Source: Mucilaginibacter mallensis (GTDB lineage: Bacteria > Bacteroidota > Bacteroidia > Sphingobacteriales > Sphingobacteriaceae). From it: 64,000 nucleotides of DNA. The stretch covers positions 4,960,001 through 5,024,000 of the forward strand of contig NZ_LT629740.1 of NCBI RefSeq assembly GCF_900105165.1, written 5' to 3'. Below are positions 24,956-32,533 of the stretch, piece by piece (position 1 is the first letter of the stretch; each line of letters begins with the position of its first letter). The translations under genes and the position numbers were made by a program. The notes beneath the pieces are model-generated. The model was not told where the DNA came from. It made no database searches and saw only the letters and a program-made list of their open reading frames with translations.

Positions 24956-26214
24956 GGCTTTTAGACAGGTATAATCGCGTTACCCTCATCACCACCATTA
25001 TTGTGATGATGATCACCGGTATTATTTATTACCAAACCATCAGTTGGATATTAACCAACCAGATTGATAAAGATTTGGTGGTGGAAGAAAATGAGATATT
25101 TGACTATGTAAATCTTAATCATCATTTACCCCAGGTTTTTAAGTCGGACGACCAGCAGATCAGCTTTTTCTCCGTTCCGGTCAATTCCGTAACCCGGCAA
25201 TTCATCAATACTAACTATTACAACATTAATGAAAAGGGCTATGAATCGGGCCGCGGACTGATCAGCGCTGTTATGGTTAAAGACAAGTATTACAAAATAC
25301 TGGTTGTAGAATCAAAAGTTGAAACCGAGGATCTGATACGCATTATTTTCGCCATCACTATAGGGGTTATTCTGCTGCTGTTAGTGATTTTGCTAATCAT
25401 CAACCGCTTATTATTAACCCGCTTATGGCAGCCATTCTACACCATAACAAAGGACCTGAAAATGTTTAATGTTACCGACACCAATGAGCTGCAAAAGGTT
25501 GACACCCATATTGATGAGTTTAAGGAGCTGAATACTGCTGTTATCAGCATGGCATCGAGGGTAAAACATGATTATAAGGATCTGAAAACCTTTACCGAAA
25601 ATGCCTCGCACGAATTGCTTACGCCTATAGCTGTAATAAATTCAAAGCTGGATACGCTGATACAGACCGATAATTTTAGTGAACGGCAAAGCACTATATT
25701 GAATGATCTTTATACCTCTGTTAACCGCTTAAATCGCCTTAACCAATCTTTATTATTATTAGTTAAAATAGAGAACAGACTGGACCACGGCCGCGAGCAA
25801 ATTGATCTGCACGCGCTTATTATGGAAATGATTGTTCAGTTCGATGAGATATTCCAGGATAAAAAATTAAAACTCAATTGTTCGTTAGGCCCTAAATACA
25901 TTTATGCCAGCAGGTATCTGGTTGATATTTTAATGAACAACCTGGTAAGTAACGCCATAAGGCATAACCATATTGGTGGTGAGATAAACATTGAGCTTAC
26001 CGAACAAAGCCTTACCATAGCCAACACAGGCGAAAACACCGCATTACCAAATGATGATATATTTAAACGTTTTCATAAATCATCACGATCAGAGGGTACT
26101 GGTTTAGGGCTAACGATATCACGCCAGATATGCGAAAACTTTGGTTTTTCATTGAATTACCAGTTCATTGAACCTTACCATTCATTTACCATATCATTCC
26201 TAAAACAGGACTAA
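24952..26214 (+). CDS. sensor histidine kinase
   Basis: 420-aa membrane kinase. TM segments lie at about 12-32 and 130-152, with a periplasmic loop about 12 residues shorter than in the paralogue at 2059. HisKA motif ENASHELLTP with His220; HATPase_c with the glycine box GTGLGLTIS. The two kinases are alike throughout, including the TM2 flank KVETEDLIRIIFAITIGVI and the linker WQPFY; they differ most in the sensor loop, so they probably answer different signals. Its stop overlaps the convergent AraC-type gene by 4 bp (26211-26214). Confidence 0.93.
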   Translation: MRLLDRYNRVTLITTIIVMMITGIIYYQTISWILTNQIDKDLVVEENEIFDYVNLNHHLPQVFKSDDQQISFFSVPVNSVTRQFINTNYYNINEKGYESGRGLISAVMVKDKYYKILVVESKVETEDLIRIIFAITIGVILLLLVILLIINRLLLTRLWQPFYTITKDLKMFNVTDTNELQKVDTHIDEFKELNTAVISMASRVKHDYKDLKTFTENASHELLTPIAVINSKLDTLIQTDNFSERQSTILNDLYTSVNRLNRLNQSLLLLVKIENRLDHGREQIDLHALIMEMIVQFDEIFQDKKLKLNCSLGPKYIYASRYLVDILMNNLVSNAIRHNHIGGEINIELTEQSLTIANTGENTALPNDDIFKRFHKSSRSEGTGLGLTISRQICENFGFSLNYQFIEPYHSFTISFLKQD

Positions 26215-27113
26215 TTCAATAACTGTTTCTTGAATTGATTAGGGCTGATACCCACCTCCTTTTTAAACAATCTCGAAAAATAAGGCAGGTTCTCAAACCC
26301 CAGTGTATAGGCTATTTCCGACACACTTTGATCGGCGGTTTTAAGCAGGTTTTTAGCTTCGGACATTAAGTAGATATGTATAAGCTCCATTGCCGTCTTA
26401 CCTGTTTCCTGTTTTAAAAGATCGCTCAAATAACGTGGCGACAGATTCAGCTGATCAGCAATATAATTTACAGTTGGTAGCCCTTTGTTGGCAATTGAAT
26501 TGCTTTCGAAATAAACAGCCAGCGCATGGTTGAATTTTGAGACCGTTTTGCCCGATAATTCAGTACGGTTGATGAACTGGCGCTTGTAAAAACGCTGCGC
26601 GTATTTTAATAGCGAATCAATATGCGTAAGCATAATATCGCGGCTATATTCATCCGGGTTATTGTTATACTCTGCGTCGATCTTATGGTACAGGTCCCAC
26701 ATCAATTCTTCTTCGCGTGGCGACAGGTGCAGGGCCTCGTTGGCCTCGTAATCAAAATAACCGTATTTCTGGATCTCGGAATGCAGTGGATGCCCGTTCA
26801 TAAAGTCCTCATGGATAAAGATCAAAAAGCCGTCTTCCTCAAACTCCAGGTTTTTAAACTGGATGATCTGCCGTGGTTTGGTAAATATCATGGAACCATT
26901 TTCATGGTCATATTTAGTACGGCCATACATCACCACACCCGACTTTATCTTTTTAAAACCGATCATATACAGGTCGGCAGTAAATTCCCGTTCGCCAAGC
27001 ATACAGGCGTTATCAGTTCTGCAATGATGCAGGCTGATCAGTGGATTTTCCGGTGGCGGGAAACCATTGAAACGGTGCATTTCGGCAAGACTTTTAAAGT
27101 GCTTCATAATCAT
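26211..27113 (-). CDS. AraC-family transcriptional regulator
   Basis: 300-aa regulator. The N-terminal half (about 1-180) looks like a cupin-type sensor domain; the C-terminal AraC DNA-binding domain has two helix-turn-helix units, with VNYIADQLNLSPRYLSDLLK in the first and SVSEIAYTLGFENLPYFSRLF in the second, ending NQFKKQLLN. It lies directly downstream of a short-chain dehydrogenase on the same strand, separated by a 14-bp terminator hairpin. AraC/dehydrogenase pairs are common in this phylum, and the regulator probably acts at the inverted repeat at 28047-28084. Met3 is an alternative start. Confidence 0.9.
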   Translation of the reverse strand: MIMKHFKSLAEMHRFNGFPPPENPLISLHHCRTDNACMLGEREFTADLYMIGFKKIKSGVVMYGRTKYDHENGSMIFTKPRQIIQFKNLEFEEDGFLIFIHEDFMNGHPLHSEIQKYGYFDYEANEALHLSPREEELMWDLYHKIDAEYNNNPDEYSRDIMLTHIDSLLKYAQRFYKRQFINRTELSGKTVSKFNHALAVYFESNSIANKGLPTVNYIADQLNLSPRYLSDLLKQETGKTAMELIHIYLMSEAKNLLKTADQSVSEIAYTLGFENLPYFSRLFKKEVGISPNQFKKQLLN

Positions 27114-27122
27114 ACAAATAAC

Positions 27123-27156
27123 ACAAAATCTGCGCTAAATTAAGCGCAGATTTTGT
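27123..27156 (-). terminator. terminator between the dehydrogenase and AraC genes
   Basis: A perfect 14-bp stem, ACAAAATCTGCGCT (27123-27136) with AGCGCAGATTTTGT (27143-27156), and a 6-nt loop. On the minus strand the 3' arm ends TTTTGTGTTATT. It terminates the dehydrogenase transcript or attenuates read-through into the AraC gene 10 bp further on. Confidence 0.65.
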
Positions 27157-27175
27157 CAGTTAAATACCATTTAAA

Positions 27176-27994
27176 TTAGTGACCGTGCGCAGCTGTTGCC
27201 ACATCGGCCCATTCTTCCCATTCAGCCAGTTTACCTGCGTAAACTTGTTTAACCCAAGGGAAAGCAACTTTACCCAGGAACAATCTTAACGGAGGGTTTT
27301 CGCTATCAACCAGTTTTAAAACCGCATCAACGGTAGCTTCTGGTTTGCCAAAAGCATCATCAGTAAGCCCAGCCTGGAATGCTGCCCTTACACCATCATA
27401 AGCCGGTATTGGTTCAGTATTGAATGCTGATGCACCTGCCCAGTCGGTTGAAAAACCATTAGGTTCGATCAATGATACCTTTATGCCAAAGTCTTTTACT
27501 TCAGCAGCCAATGTTTCGCTTAAACCCTCAACCGCGAATTTTGACGCGTTGTACAAGCCTAAAACAGGCAAGGTGGTTATACCCAACACGCTTGATACCT
27601 GTATAATGTGGCCATGCCCCTGCTCGCGCATAATTGGCAATACGGCCTGTGTTAACCACAATAAACCAAATACGTTGGTTTCAATTTGCTCGCGTGCCTG
27701 TTGCTCGGTAGTTTCTTCAATAGCGCCAAATAAGCCGAAACCTGCGTTGTTGATCAATACATCAATACTACCAAATTTTTCCTTTGCCTGTTTAACAGCT
27801 GCAAAACCTGCGGCCCTGTCGTTTACATCTAATTTGATAGGTAATATAGCATCGCCATATTCAGCTACCAGGTCGTTAAGTGTGTCCAAGTTTCTTGCAG
27901 TAGCTGCAACCTTATCGCCACGTTTTAAAAGTGCTTCTGCCCAGATCTTTCCAAAACCTTTGGATGCACCTGTTATAAAAATTGTTTTTGCCAT
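27176..27994 (-). CDS. SDR-family NAD(P)-dependent oxidoreductase
   Basis: 272-aa classical short-chain dehydrogenase. Cofactor motif TGASKGFG at 8-15, NNAG at 82-85, catalytic Ser134/135, Tyr148 and Lys152 (YNASK). Arg34 after the second strand suggests an NADP preference. The start at 27994 is chosen because the peptide MAKTIFITGA is the normal family N-terminus and because the best -7 element (28018-28025) lies downstream of the alternative ATG at 28054. The substrate is unknown. It is probably controlled by the AraC regulator encoded downstream. Confidence 0.92.
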   Translation of the reverse strand: MAKTIFITGASKGFGKIWAEALLKRGDKVAATARNLDTLNDLVAEYGDAILPIKLDVNDRAAGFAAVKQAKEKFGSIDVLINNAGFGLFGAIEETTEQQAREQIETNVFGLLWLTQAVLPIMREQGHGHIIQVSSVLGITTLPVLGLYNASKFAVEGLSETLAAEVKDFGIKVSLIEPNGFSTDWAGASAFNTEPIPAYDGVRAAFQAGLTDDAFGKPEATVDAVLKLVDSENPPLRLFLGKVAFPWVKQVYAGKLAEWEEWADVATAAHGH

Positions 27995-28017
27995 TGTTTT
28001 AAGTTTTTTTGTTGAGT

Positions 28018-28025
28018 CAAAATTA
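28018..28025 (-). promoter_or_regulatory. -7 promoter element of the dehydrogenase gene
   Basis: Read on the minus strand this is TAATTTTG, an exact TAnnTTTG match 23 bases before the ATG at 27994. It fixes the start choice for the dehydrogenase. Confidence 0.55.
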
Positions 28026-28046
28026 TGGTCAATTTTCAGGGTAGAT

Positions 28047-28084
28047 TTATACAAAAGTGGGTATTAATGATACGTTTTGTATAA
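28047..28084. promoter_or_regulatory. perfect 10-bp inverted repeat, probable regulator site
   Basis: TTATACAAAA (28047-28056) and TTTTGTATAA (28075-28084) are exact inverted copies with half-site centres 28 bp apart. The repeat ends about 20 bp upstream of the -7 element of the dehydrogenase promoter, a usual activator position. The neighbouring AraC-type protein is the natural candidate to bind it. Confidence 0.5.
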
Positions 28085-28129
28085 GTGGCGTTAATACTGT
28101 AATTGCATTGTCACAAAGGGCAATTACCG

Positions 28130-29431
28130 CTACTTCATACTTCGTTCTTCTTTGCGGTACTCCGTTTTTATGGCCTCATGAATATCATCATGACGAATGT
28201 ATTCATCGTCCCTGGCTATGGCCTTAAGGCAGGCATAATGCATAATATTAATTATAGCGGCACCATTCAACTCATGCTTATCAGCGATTAATTTCAGACT
28301 GAATGTAGGTTCCATTTTATAAGATGCCGGCCACGATTTTTGCCACAGCAATAAGCGCTCCGCAGGATTGGGCGCAGGGAAATGCACTACCGTATGAAAT
28401 CGCCGTAAAAAGGCCTCATCCATATTGCTTTTAAAGTTTGATGCCAGTATTAACAGGCCGGGAAAATCCTCTATCCTTTGCAACAGGTAGGAGACCTCCT
28501 GGTTGGCATACCGGTCGTTGGAGCTTTGGGTTTGTGTTCGCTTGCCGAATAGCGCATCTGCCTCATCAAAAAACAATATCCAGCCCTTGTTCTCCGCTTT
28601 CGAGAAAACTTTTTCCAGGTTTTTTTCCGTTTCCCCAATAAATTTCGATACGATCTGCGAAAGATCAATACGGTATACATCCTTATTAAACTGCTTGCCC
28701 AACAATGACGCTGTAAGTGTTTTACCCGTACCGGGAGGGCCGTGCAGCAGCACCCTGTAACCTGGTTTCACCTTTCTTTTCAATACTTCGTCTTCCATTA
28801 GCTTAGCATTATACATCAGCCAGGTTTTAATGTCGTTGATCTGACTAAAGGTATAGGGGTTAAGCACCAGGTCGTCCCATTGCATCTCTGTAATTATCCG
28901 CTTAGCCGGAAACTCGGGACCAAAGCGCGGCGGGATCTCCACTCCCATTACCAAACGGCTTATCCATTCCTGTTCAGCAATTATCCTTCCGCTCATGATC
29001 GGCTCGCCTTCCTTTACTGTTTCAAGATAGAGGATTCCGTATCTTACAAGTGTTCCGCCGGTAAGCAATTGCTGCACGAATAAGCGCTTTTCTATATCAT
29101 CACCAGCCAATATAAACTGGGCAGTTTCGCCGGTAGGCAATAATCCCCGGTGACTGCTTCCCCTCACTCCTCCAAACTCGGGAAAATCACCGCCCTGCGG
29201 CATGGCTTCCTTCATTACTTCATCATAAAAATTAGGGTATATATGCGGTATATACACCATCAGGAAGATCAGCCCTTCCGGTGGTGCCAGTTGAACGCCG
29301 TACTTTTTAAATTCTTGGGTAATCGCTTCTATCAATGCTGTTAAATCCCACTCAGCGCTATGATCCTTCTGGATGATAGCCTGAAGGTAGCCTGAAAACT
29401 GGTGAATATATGTTTCGATCGCTTGCAGCAT
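28130..29431 (-). CDS. eCIS-associated AAA+ ATPase (Afp15/Pvc15-like)
   Basis: 433-aa ATPase. The N-terminal region (about 1-200) is family-specific. The AAA+ core has Walker A GPPGTGKT at 231-238, Walker B ILFFDEAD at 285-292, sensor-1 Asn332 in LASN and Arg343/344 as arginine-finger candidates. ATPases of this type occur at the end of Afp/PVC/MAC clusters and are thought to help particle assembly or cargo loading. It is the last gene of the minus-strand injection-system cluster, 9 bp after the HExxH protein. No terminator was found between its stop and the dehydrogenase promoter. Confidence 0.92.
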   Translation of the reverse strand: MLQAIETYIHQFSGYLQAIIQKDHSAEWDLTALIEAITQEFKKYGVQLAPPEGLIFLMVYIPHIYPNFYDEVMKEAMPQGGDFPEFGGVRGSSHRGLLPTGETAQFILAGDDIEKRLFVQQLLTGGTLVRYGILYLETVKEGEPIMSGRIIAEQEWISRLVMGVEIPPRFGPEFPAKRIITEMQWDDLVLNPYTFSQINDIKTWLMYNAKLMEDEVLKRKVKPGYRVLLHGPPGTGKTLTASLLGKQFNKDVYRIDLSQIVSKFIGETEKNLEKVFSKAENKGWILFFDEADALFGKRTQTQSSNDRYANQEVSYLLQRIEDFPGLLILASNFKSNMDEAFLRRFHTVVHFPAPNPAERLLLWQKSWPASYKMEPTFSLKLIADKHELNGAAIINIMHYACLKAIARDDEYIRHDDIHEAIKTEYRKEERSMK

Positions 29432-29440
29432 GGTGATTGA

Positions 29441-30136
29441 TTAAGGATTATATGTTTTGGGGATGAACGACTGATCAAACTCCCATACTTTCGCTGTGGA
29501 TTTCCTCACATCGGGCGTATCCATTACCAGCTTGTCTATCTCATCCTCCTTCATCGCCTGCTTACGGGTGGGATTAAAATAATCGTATTTAGCACGGTAG
29601 GCCCAATACTCCGTCCATGCTTTCCATTTCAATAATTTCAGATCTGCAGGTTTGGTAGGATCAAGCGGCCTTTGTGTGTTTAAAGCACTAGCATATTTAG
29701 CTGCAATATCCTTGTGCTGCGATGCCTGGTAAGCATGCACACCTTCATGCAGCAGCGTTCCTTCATCCAAAAAATTATCGTTATCACCATCCAGCCATAT
29801 CTCATCTCCCGAGTAGTCATCTTCGCCATGTACCATCCCATCAAAATGATAGCATTTAATTTTTTTCGCATCCCATTTGCTCCGGAGCATTTTTACGGCA
29901 CCTGTTATATAATCCTGTTTACCGTAGCTATTACCCTGCATATTTGTTTCCAGCTTCCTGAGGGTTTCTTCTGCTTTTTGCATGCAATGCGCTGCATCAT
30001 TACCGGTCATCTCCATTTTCCGCTGAATAATTGCAGGCATACGCTGTATAATATTATTGACAGGCTTAAAAAAAGGTGAAGCTGCCTTATTATTTGCGGA
30101 AACTGGTATCATAGCGTTATTTAATCTGTCATACAT
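29441..30136 (-). CDS. putative eCIS cargo: HExxH metalloprotease-like protein
   Basis: 231-aa protein. Zinc-binding helix LLHEGVHAYQ gives His130, Glu131 and His134; a third ligand could be Glu176 in WTEYWAYRAKYDY. It has no signal peptide and no DUF4157 domain. However, residues 20-40 (SPFFKPVNNIIQR...IIQRK) repeat the FFKP...IQRK tag found near the N-termini of the five DUF4157 proteins upstream. It sits between those proteins and the ATPase, so it is likely cargo loaded by the same route. The 18 bp to the upstream gene suggest cotranscription. The substrate is unknown; a processing protease for the system is an alternative. Confidence 0.7.
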   Translation of the reverse strand: MYDRLNNAMIPVSANNKAASPFFKPVNNIIQRMPAIIQRKMEMTGNDAAHCMQKAEETLRKLETNMQGNSYGKQDYITGAVKMLRSKWDAKKIKCYHFDGMVHGEDDYSGDEIWLDGDNDNFLDEGTLLHEGVHAYQASQHKDIAAKYASALNTQRPLDPTKPADLKLLKWKAWTEYWAYRAKYDYFNPTRKQAMKEDEIDKLVMDTPDVRKSTAKVWEFDQSFIPKTYNP

Positions 30137-30154
30137 ATTAGCGGCTTTTTACAC

Positions 30155-31360
30155 TTAATAATTAAAGCCTTTATGTGTTGGCAACCATTGCCAGCTAAAT
30201 GGCCCCTTGCTTACAGTTGGGCATGTGGTTTTGCAAGTAGGCCTGTTAGGATTATCAGGCGCTGTACCTGTAAACCCATTCCACCCGGTTTCTGCCCATG
30301 CTCCCGGCGGTCCCGGATCATCAATTCCCACTACATTATAAATAGCTGATAAATTACTCATTGTAGCATGAGAAGGATGCCCCATCTTATCATTACACAG
30401 CCTGCATGCACGCCCCCATAATGCATAGTTTACTGTGCCAGCCAAATAGCATTTGCCATCAACCTCTACGGTTAAGCTGCACACATTTTTGTCCTCGCCC
30501 ATTTCCGGTATTCCGCACCCTATGGCAGCCGGTATTATGCCCGCTAAATGCAGGTGTTCTATATCCCATTCATTATGGATATGGAAAAGGCTCGTTAAGG
30601 CATCACAATTGGCCTTTTGCTTATCTGCGTCCCAACCCGCGAATTCAGTGCTAACTTCGTCCAAAACCCTTTTTAAGGGGGCATCTATTTTGGGGCCGCA
30701 TATTTTGTTGGATTGATCGGGAATCGGCCTTGGCGGCGGTACGTTTTCCGGCACCCCACCCGGTGGAAGGCCACCATCTGAAGGGCCCGCATCTGCCTTT
30801 TGAATGCTTTGTTTTGTTGCCCCCTGCTGTACTACATGCGTTAACTCATGCGCCATTAACCGTTGCCCTGATGATGTTTCAGGTGAATATTGCCCGCTGT
30901 TAAAAACCATATTATTGCCGGTTGTATAAGCTAAAGCATTAATGGATTGTGCCGATCTTGCAGCTCCTGAATCGGTGTGAATACGCACCTTGGAAAAATC
31001 ATGCCCAAAACGCGGCTCAAAAAACTGCCGGCTGCCGGCAGAGAGGGTTTGCCCTGTTGTACTTAATGAACTCACATAATTATCTAACTGACTGTTGCCC
31101 CCAACTTCTCCTGCGGAACTTTCCTTACGATGCAGCATTTTCTCTTCCTGCTCACAATGAGCACATTTACGCAGTATAGATTTGCCGGCAGGTTTAAAAA
31201 AACTGTCCTGGTTTGCTAAGGGAACGGGCATACGCGCAGCAGCATCAGGTTTGTTCATGGCAAACGTGGGCTGAAAAAATGGGGCATGTTTTTTTTCAGC
31301 GGAGCTATTATTAACCGATAAATTATTTACATTTTTTGTTGCTTTTTCCATTTTATCCAT
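30155..31360 (-). CDS. DUF4157-domain putative eCIS effector, unknown C-terminal domain
   Basis: 401-aa protein. The N-terminus carries the tag FFKPAGKSILRKCAHCE (54-70). DUF4157 (about 90-180) ends with MAHELTHVVQQG; HELTH at 171-175 is the metalloprotease-like motif. A Pro/Gly linker (about 190-216) joins an unrelated Cys-rich C-terminal domain (CGPKIDAP...IHNEWDIEHLHLAGI...GKCYLAGTVNYALWGRACRLC). I do not recognise that domain. Compared with the neighbouring paralogues it lacks the segment matching NDVYEQEADHMADQVM. It overlaps the upstream gene by 8 bp. DUF4157 proteins are known companions and cargo of extracellular contractile injection systems. Confidence 0.82.
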   Translation of the reverse strand: MDKMEKATKNVNNLSVNNSSAEKKHAPFFQPTFAMNKPDAAARMPVPLANQDSFFKPAGKSILRKCAHCEQEEKMLHRKESSAGEVGGNSQLDNYVSSLSTTGQTLSAGSRQFFEPRFGHDFSKVRIHTDSGAARSAQSINALAYTTGNNMVFNSGQYSPETSSGQRLMAHELTHVVQQGATKQSIQKADAGPSDGGLPPGGVPENVPPPRPIPDQSNKICGPKIDAPLKRVLDEVSTEFAGWDADKQKANCDALTSLFHIHNEWDIEHLHLAGIIPAAIGCGIPEMGEDKNVCSLTVEVDGKCYLAGTVNYALWGRACRLCNDKMGHPSHATMSNLSAIYNVVGIDDPGPPGAWAETGWNGFTGTAPDNPNRPTCKTTCPTVSKGPFSWQWLPTHKGFNY

Positions 31361-32489
31361 TCAAAAACAATTTTGCCAAACAGGCATATGAATCCGGGTT
31401 ATTTAATAATGAGCCGGCGCTATTACTACAACCAGAACCGCATTCCGGAGGATTTCCGCGTAAAGCCCAGGGGTGATCACTCGTACCAAAAGCCCTGTGC
31501 CAATTTTCATGAATAATCAAGCCCCCCACATCGGCGGTGGTCCAGCTACTATTTATAACATCAAAACATAAGGTGATATCATGAAGACCTGAAAACCAGC
31601 CTAAATCTGTTTCCGCACGTTGGCCACGACATTTTTTTGCATCAGAATTTTGATTGCCGGCATCATTACAGTGATACATATAGTTTTCCGCTATTTTTTG
31701 TTGAATAGTGATGTATGTATCTTTAATTGTTTGCTTGTGATTAATGGCATCTCCGCAAAACAATAATGGGATGAGCTGATCTACCCTTGGGTCATTACTT
31801 TGAAAAGCCTGTATTACATTGCTCAACATGGTAAGTGCCGCTGCATGCCCCGGCCATATAAATGGCTTCAGGTGTTTGTCATCATCACAAAATTTATCGT
31901 GCCCGTATCTTCTTACAACATCCTTCCCCTGCTGTACTACATGCGTTAACTCATGCGCCATTAACCGTTGCCCCGATGATGTTTCAGGCGAATATTGCCC
32001 GCTGTTAAAAACTATATTATTGCCGCTTGTGTAAGCTAAAGCGTTAATGGATTGTGCCGATTTTGCAGCTCCTGAATCAGTGTGAATGCGCACCCTGGAA
32101 AAATCATGCCCAAAACGCGGCTCAAAAAACTGCCGGCTGCCGGCAGAGAGGGTTTGCCCTGTTGTACTTAATGAACTCACATAATTATCTAACTGACTGT
32201 TGCCCCCAACTTCTCCTGCGGAACTTTCCTTACGGTGCAGCATTTTCTCTCCCTGCTCGCAATGAGCACATTTACGCTGTATGGGTTTGCCGGCTGGTTT
32301 AAAAAAGCTGTCCTGGTTTGCAAAGGGAACGGGCATACGCATAACCTGGTCTGCCATGTGGTCAGCTTCCTGCTCATATACATCATTGGGCTGGTTAACG
32401 GTAAGCTTGGGTTGAAAGAATACAGATCTTACATCCGGCGCCTTTGTCGGATTTTTGTGTTGTGTAAGATTTTGTTTTCCTGCATTCAT
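31353..32489 (-). CDS. DUF4157 putative eCIS effector with M35 aspzincin-like protease domain
   Basis: 378-aa protein. N-terminal tag with EQEADHMADQVMRMP (40-52) and FFKPAGKPIQRKCAHCE; DUF4157 with HELTH at 180-184. The C-terminal half has a second zinc motif, IIHENWHRAFGTSDH: HENWH at 327-331, GTSD at 335-338, then NNPDSYACLAKLF at 363-375. HExxH followed by GTxD and an N-x-DSY segment is the pattern of deuterolysin/lysine-specific metallo-endopeptidases (M35), so this is probably a protease toxin. ATG 32489 is chosen; an in-frame ATG at 32546 would overlap the upstream gene and add an atypical N-terminus. DUF4157 probably serves as carrier or maturation domain. Confidence 0.8.
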   Translation of the reverse strand: MNAGKQNLTQHKNPTKAPDVRSVFFQPKLTVNQPNDVYEQEADHMADQVMRMPVPFANQDSFFKPAGKPIQRKCAHCEQGEKMLHRKESSAGEVGGNSQLDNYVSSLSTTGQTLSAGSRQFFEPRFGHDFSRVRIHTDSGAAKSAQSINALAYTSGNNIVFNSGQYSPETSSGQRLMAHELTHVVQQGKDVVRRYGHDKFCDDDKHLKPFIWPGHAAALTMLSNVIQAFQSNDPRVDQLIPLLFCGDAINHKQTIKDTYITIQQKIAENYMYHCNDAGNQNSDAKKCRGQRAETDLGWFSGLHDITLCFDVINSSWTTADVGGLIIHENWHRAFGTSDHPWALRGNPPECGSGCSNSAGSLLNNPDSYACLAKLFLNG

Positions 32490-32533
32490 CTTTATAATAA
32501 CCTTTAAAATATACCCATCCTTCTTCGGTTCAG

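Noticed and set aside
26622..27143. 173-codon plus-strand frame opposite the AraC gene
   Set aside because: It is antisense to a well-supported regulator and has no recognisable domain.
27420..28067. 215-codon frame on the plus strand opposite the dehydrogenase
   Set aside because: It is antisense to a clear SDR with all catalytic motifs; its product is Ser/Ala/Pro-rich without domains.
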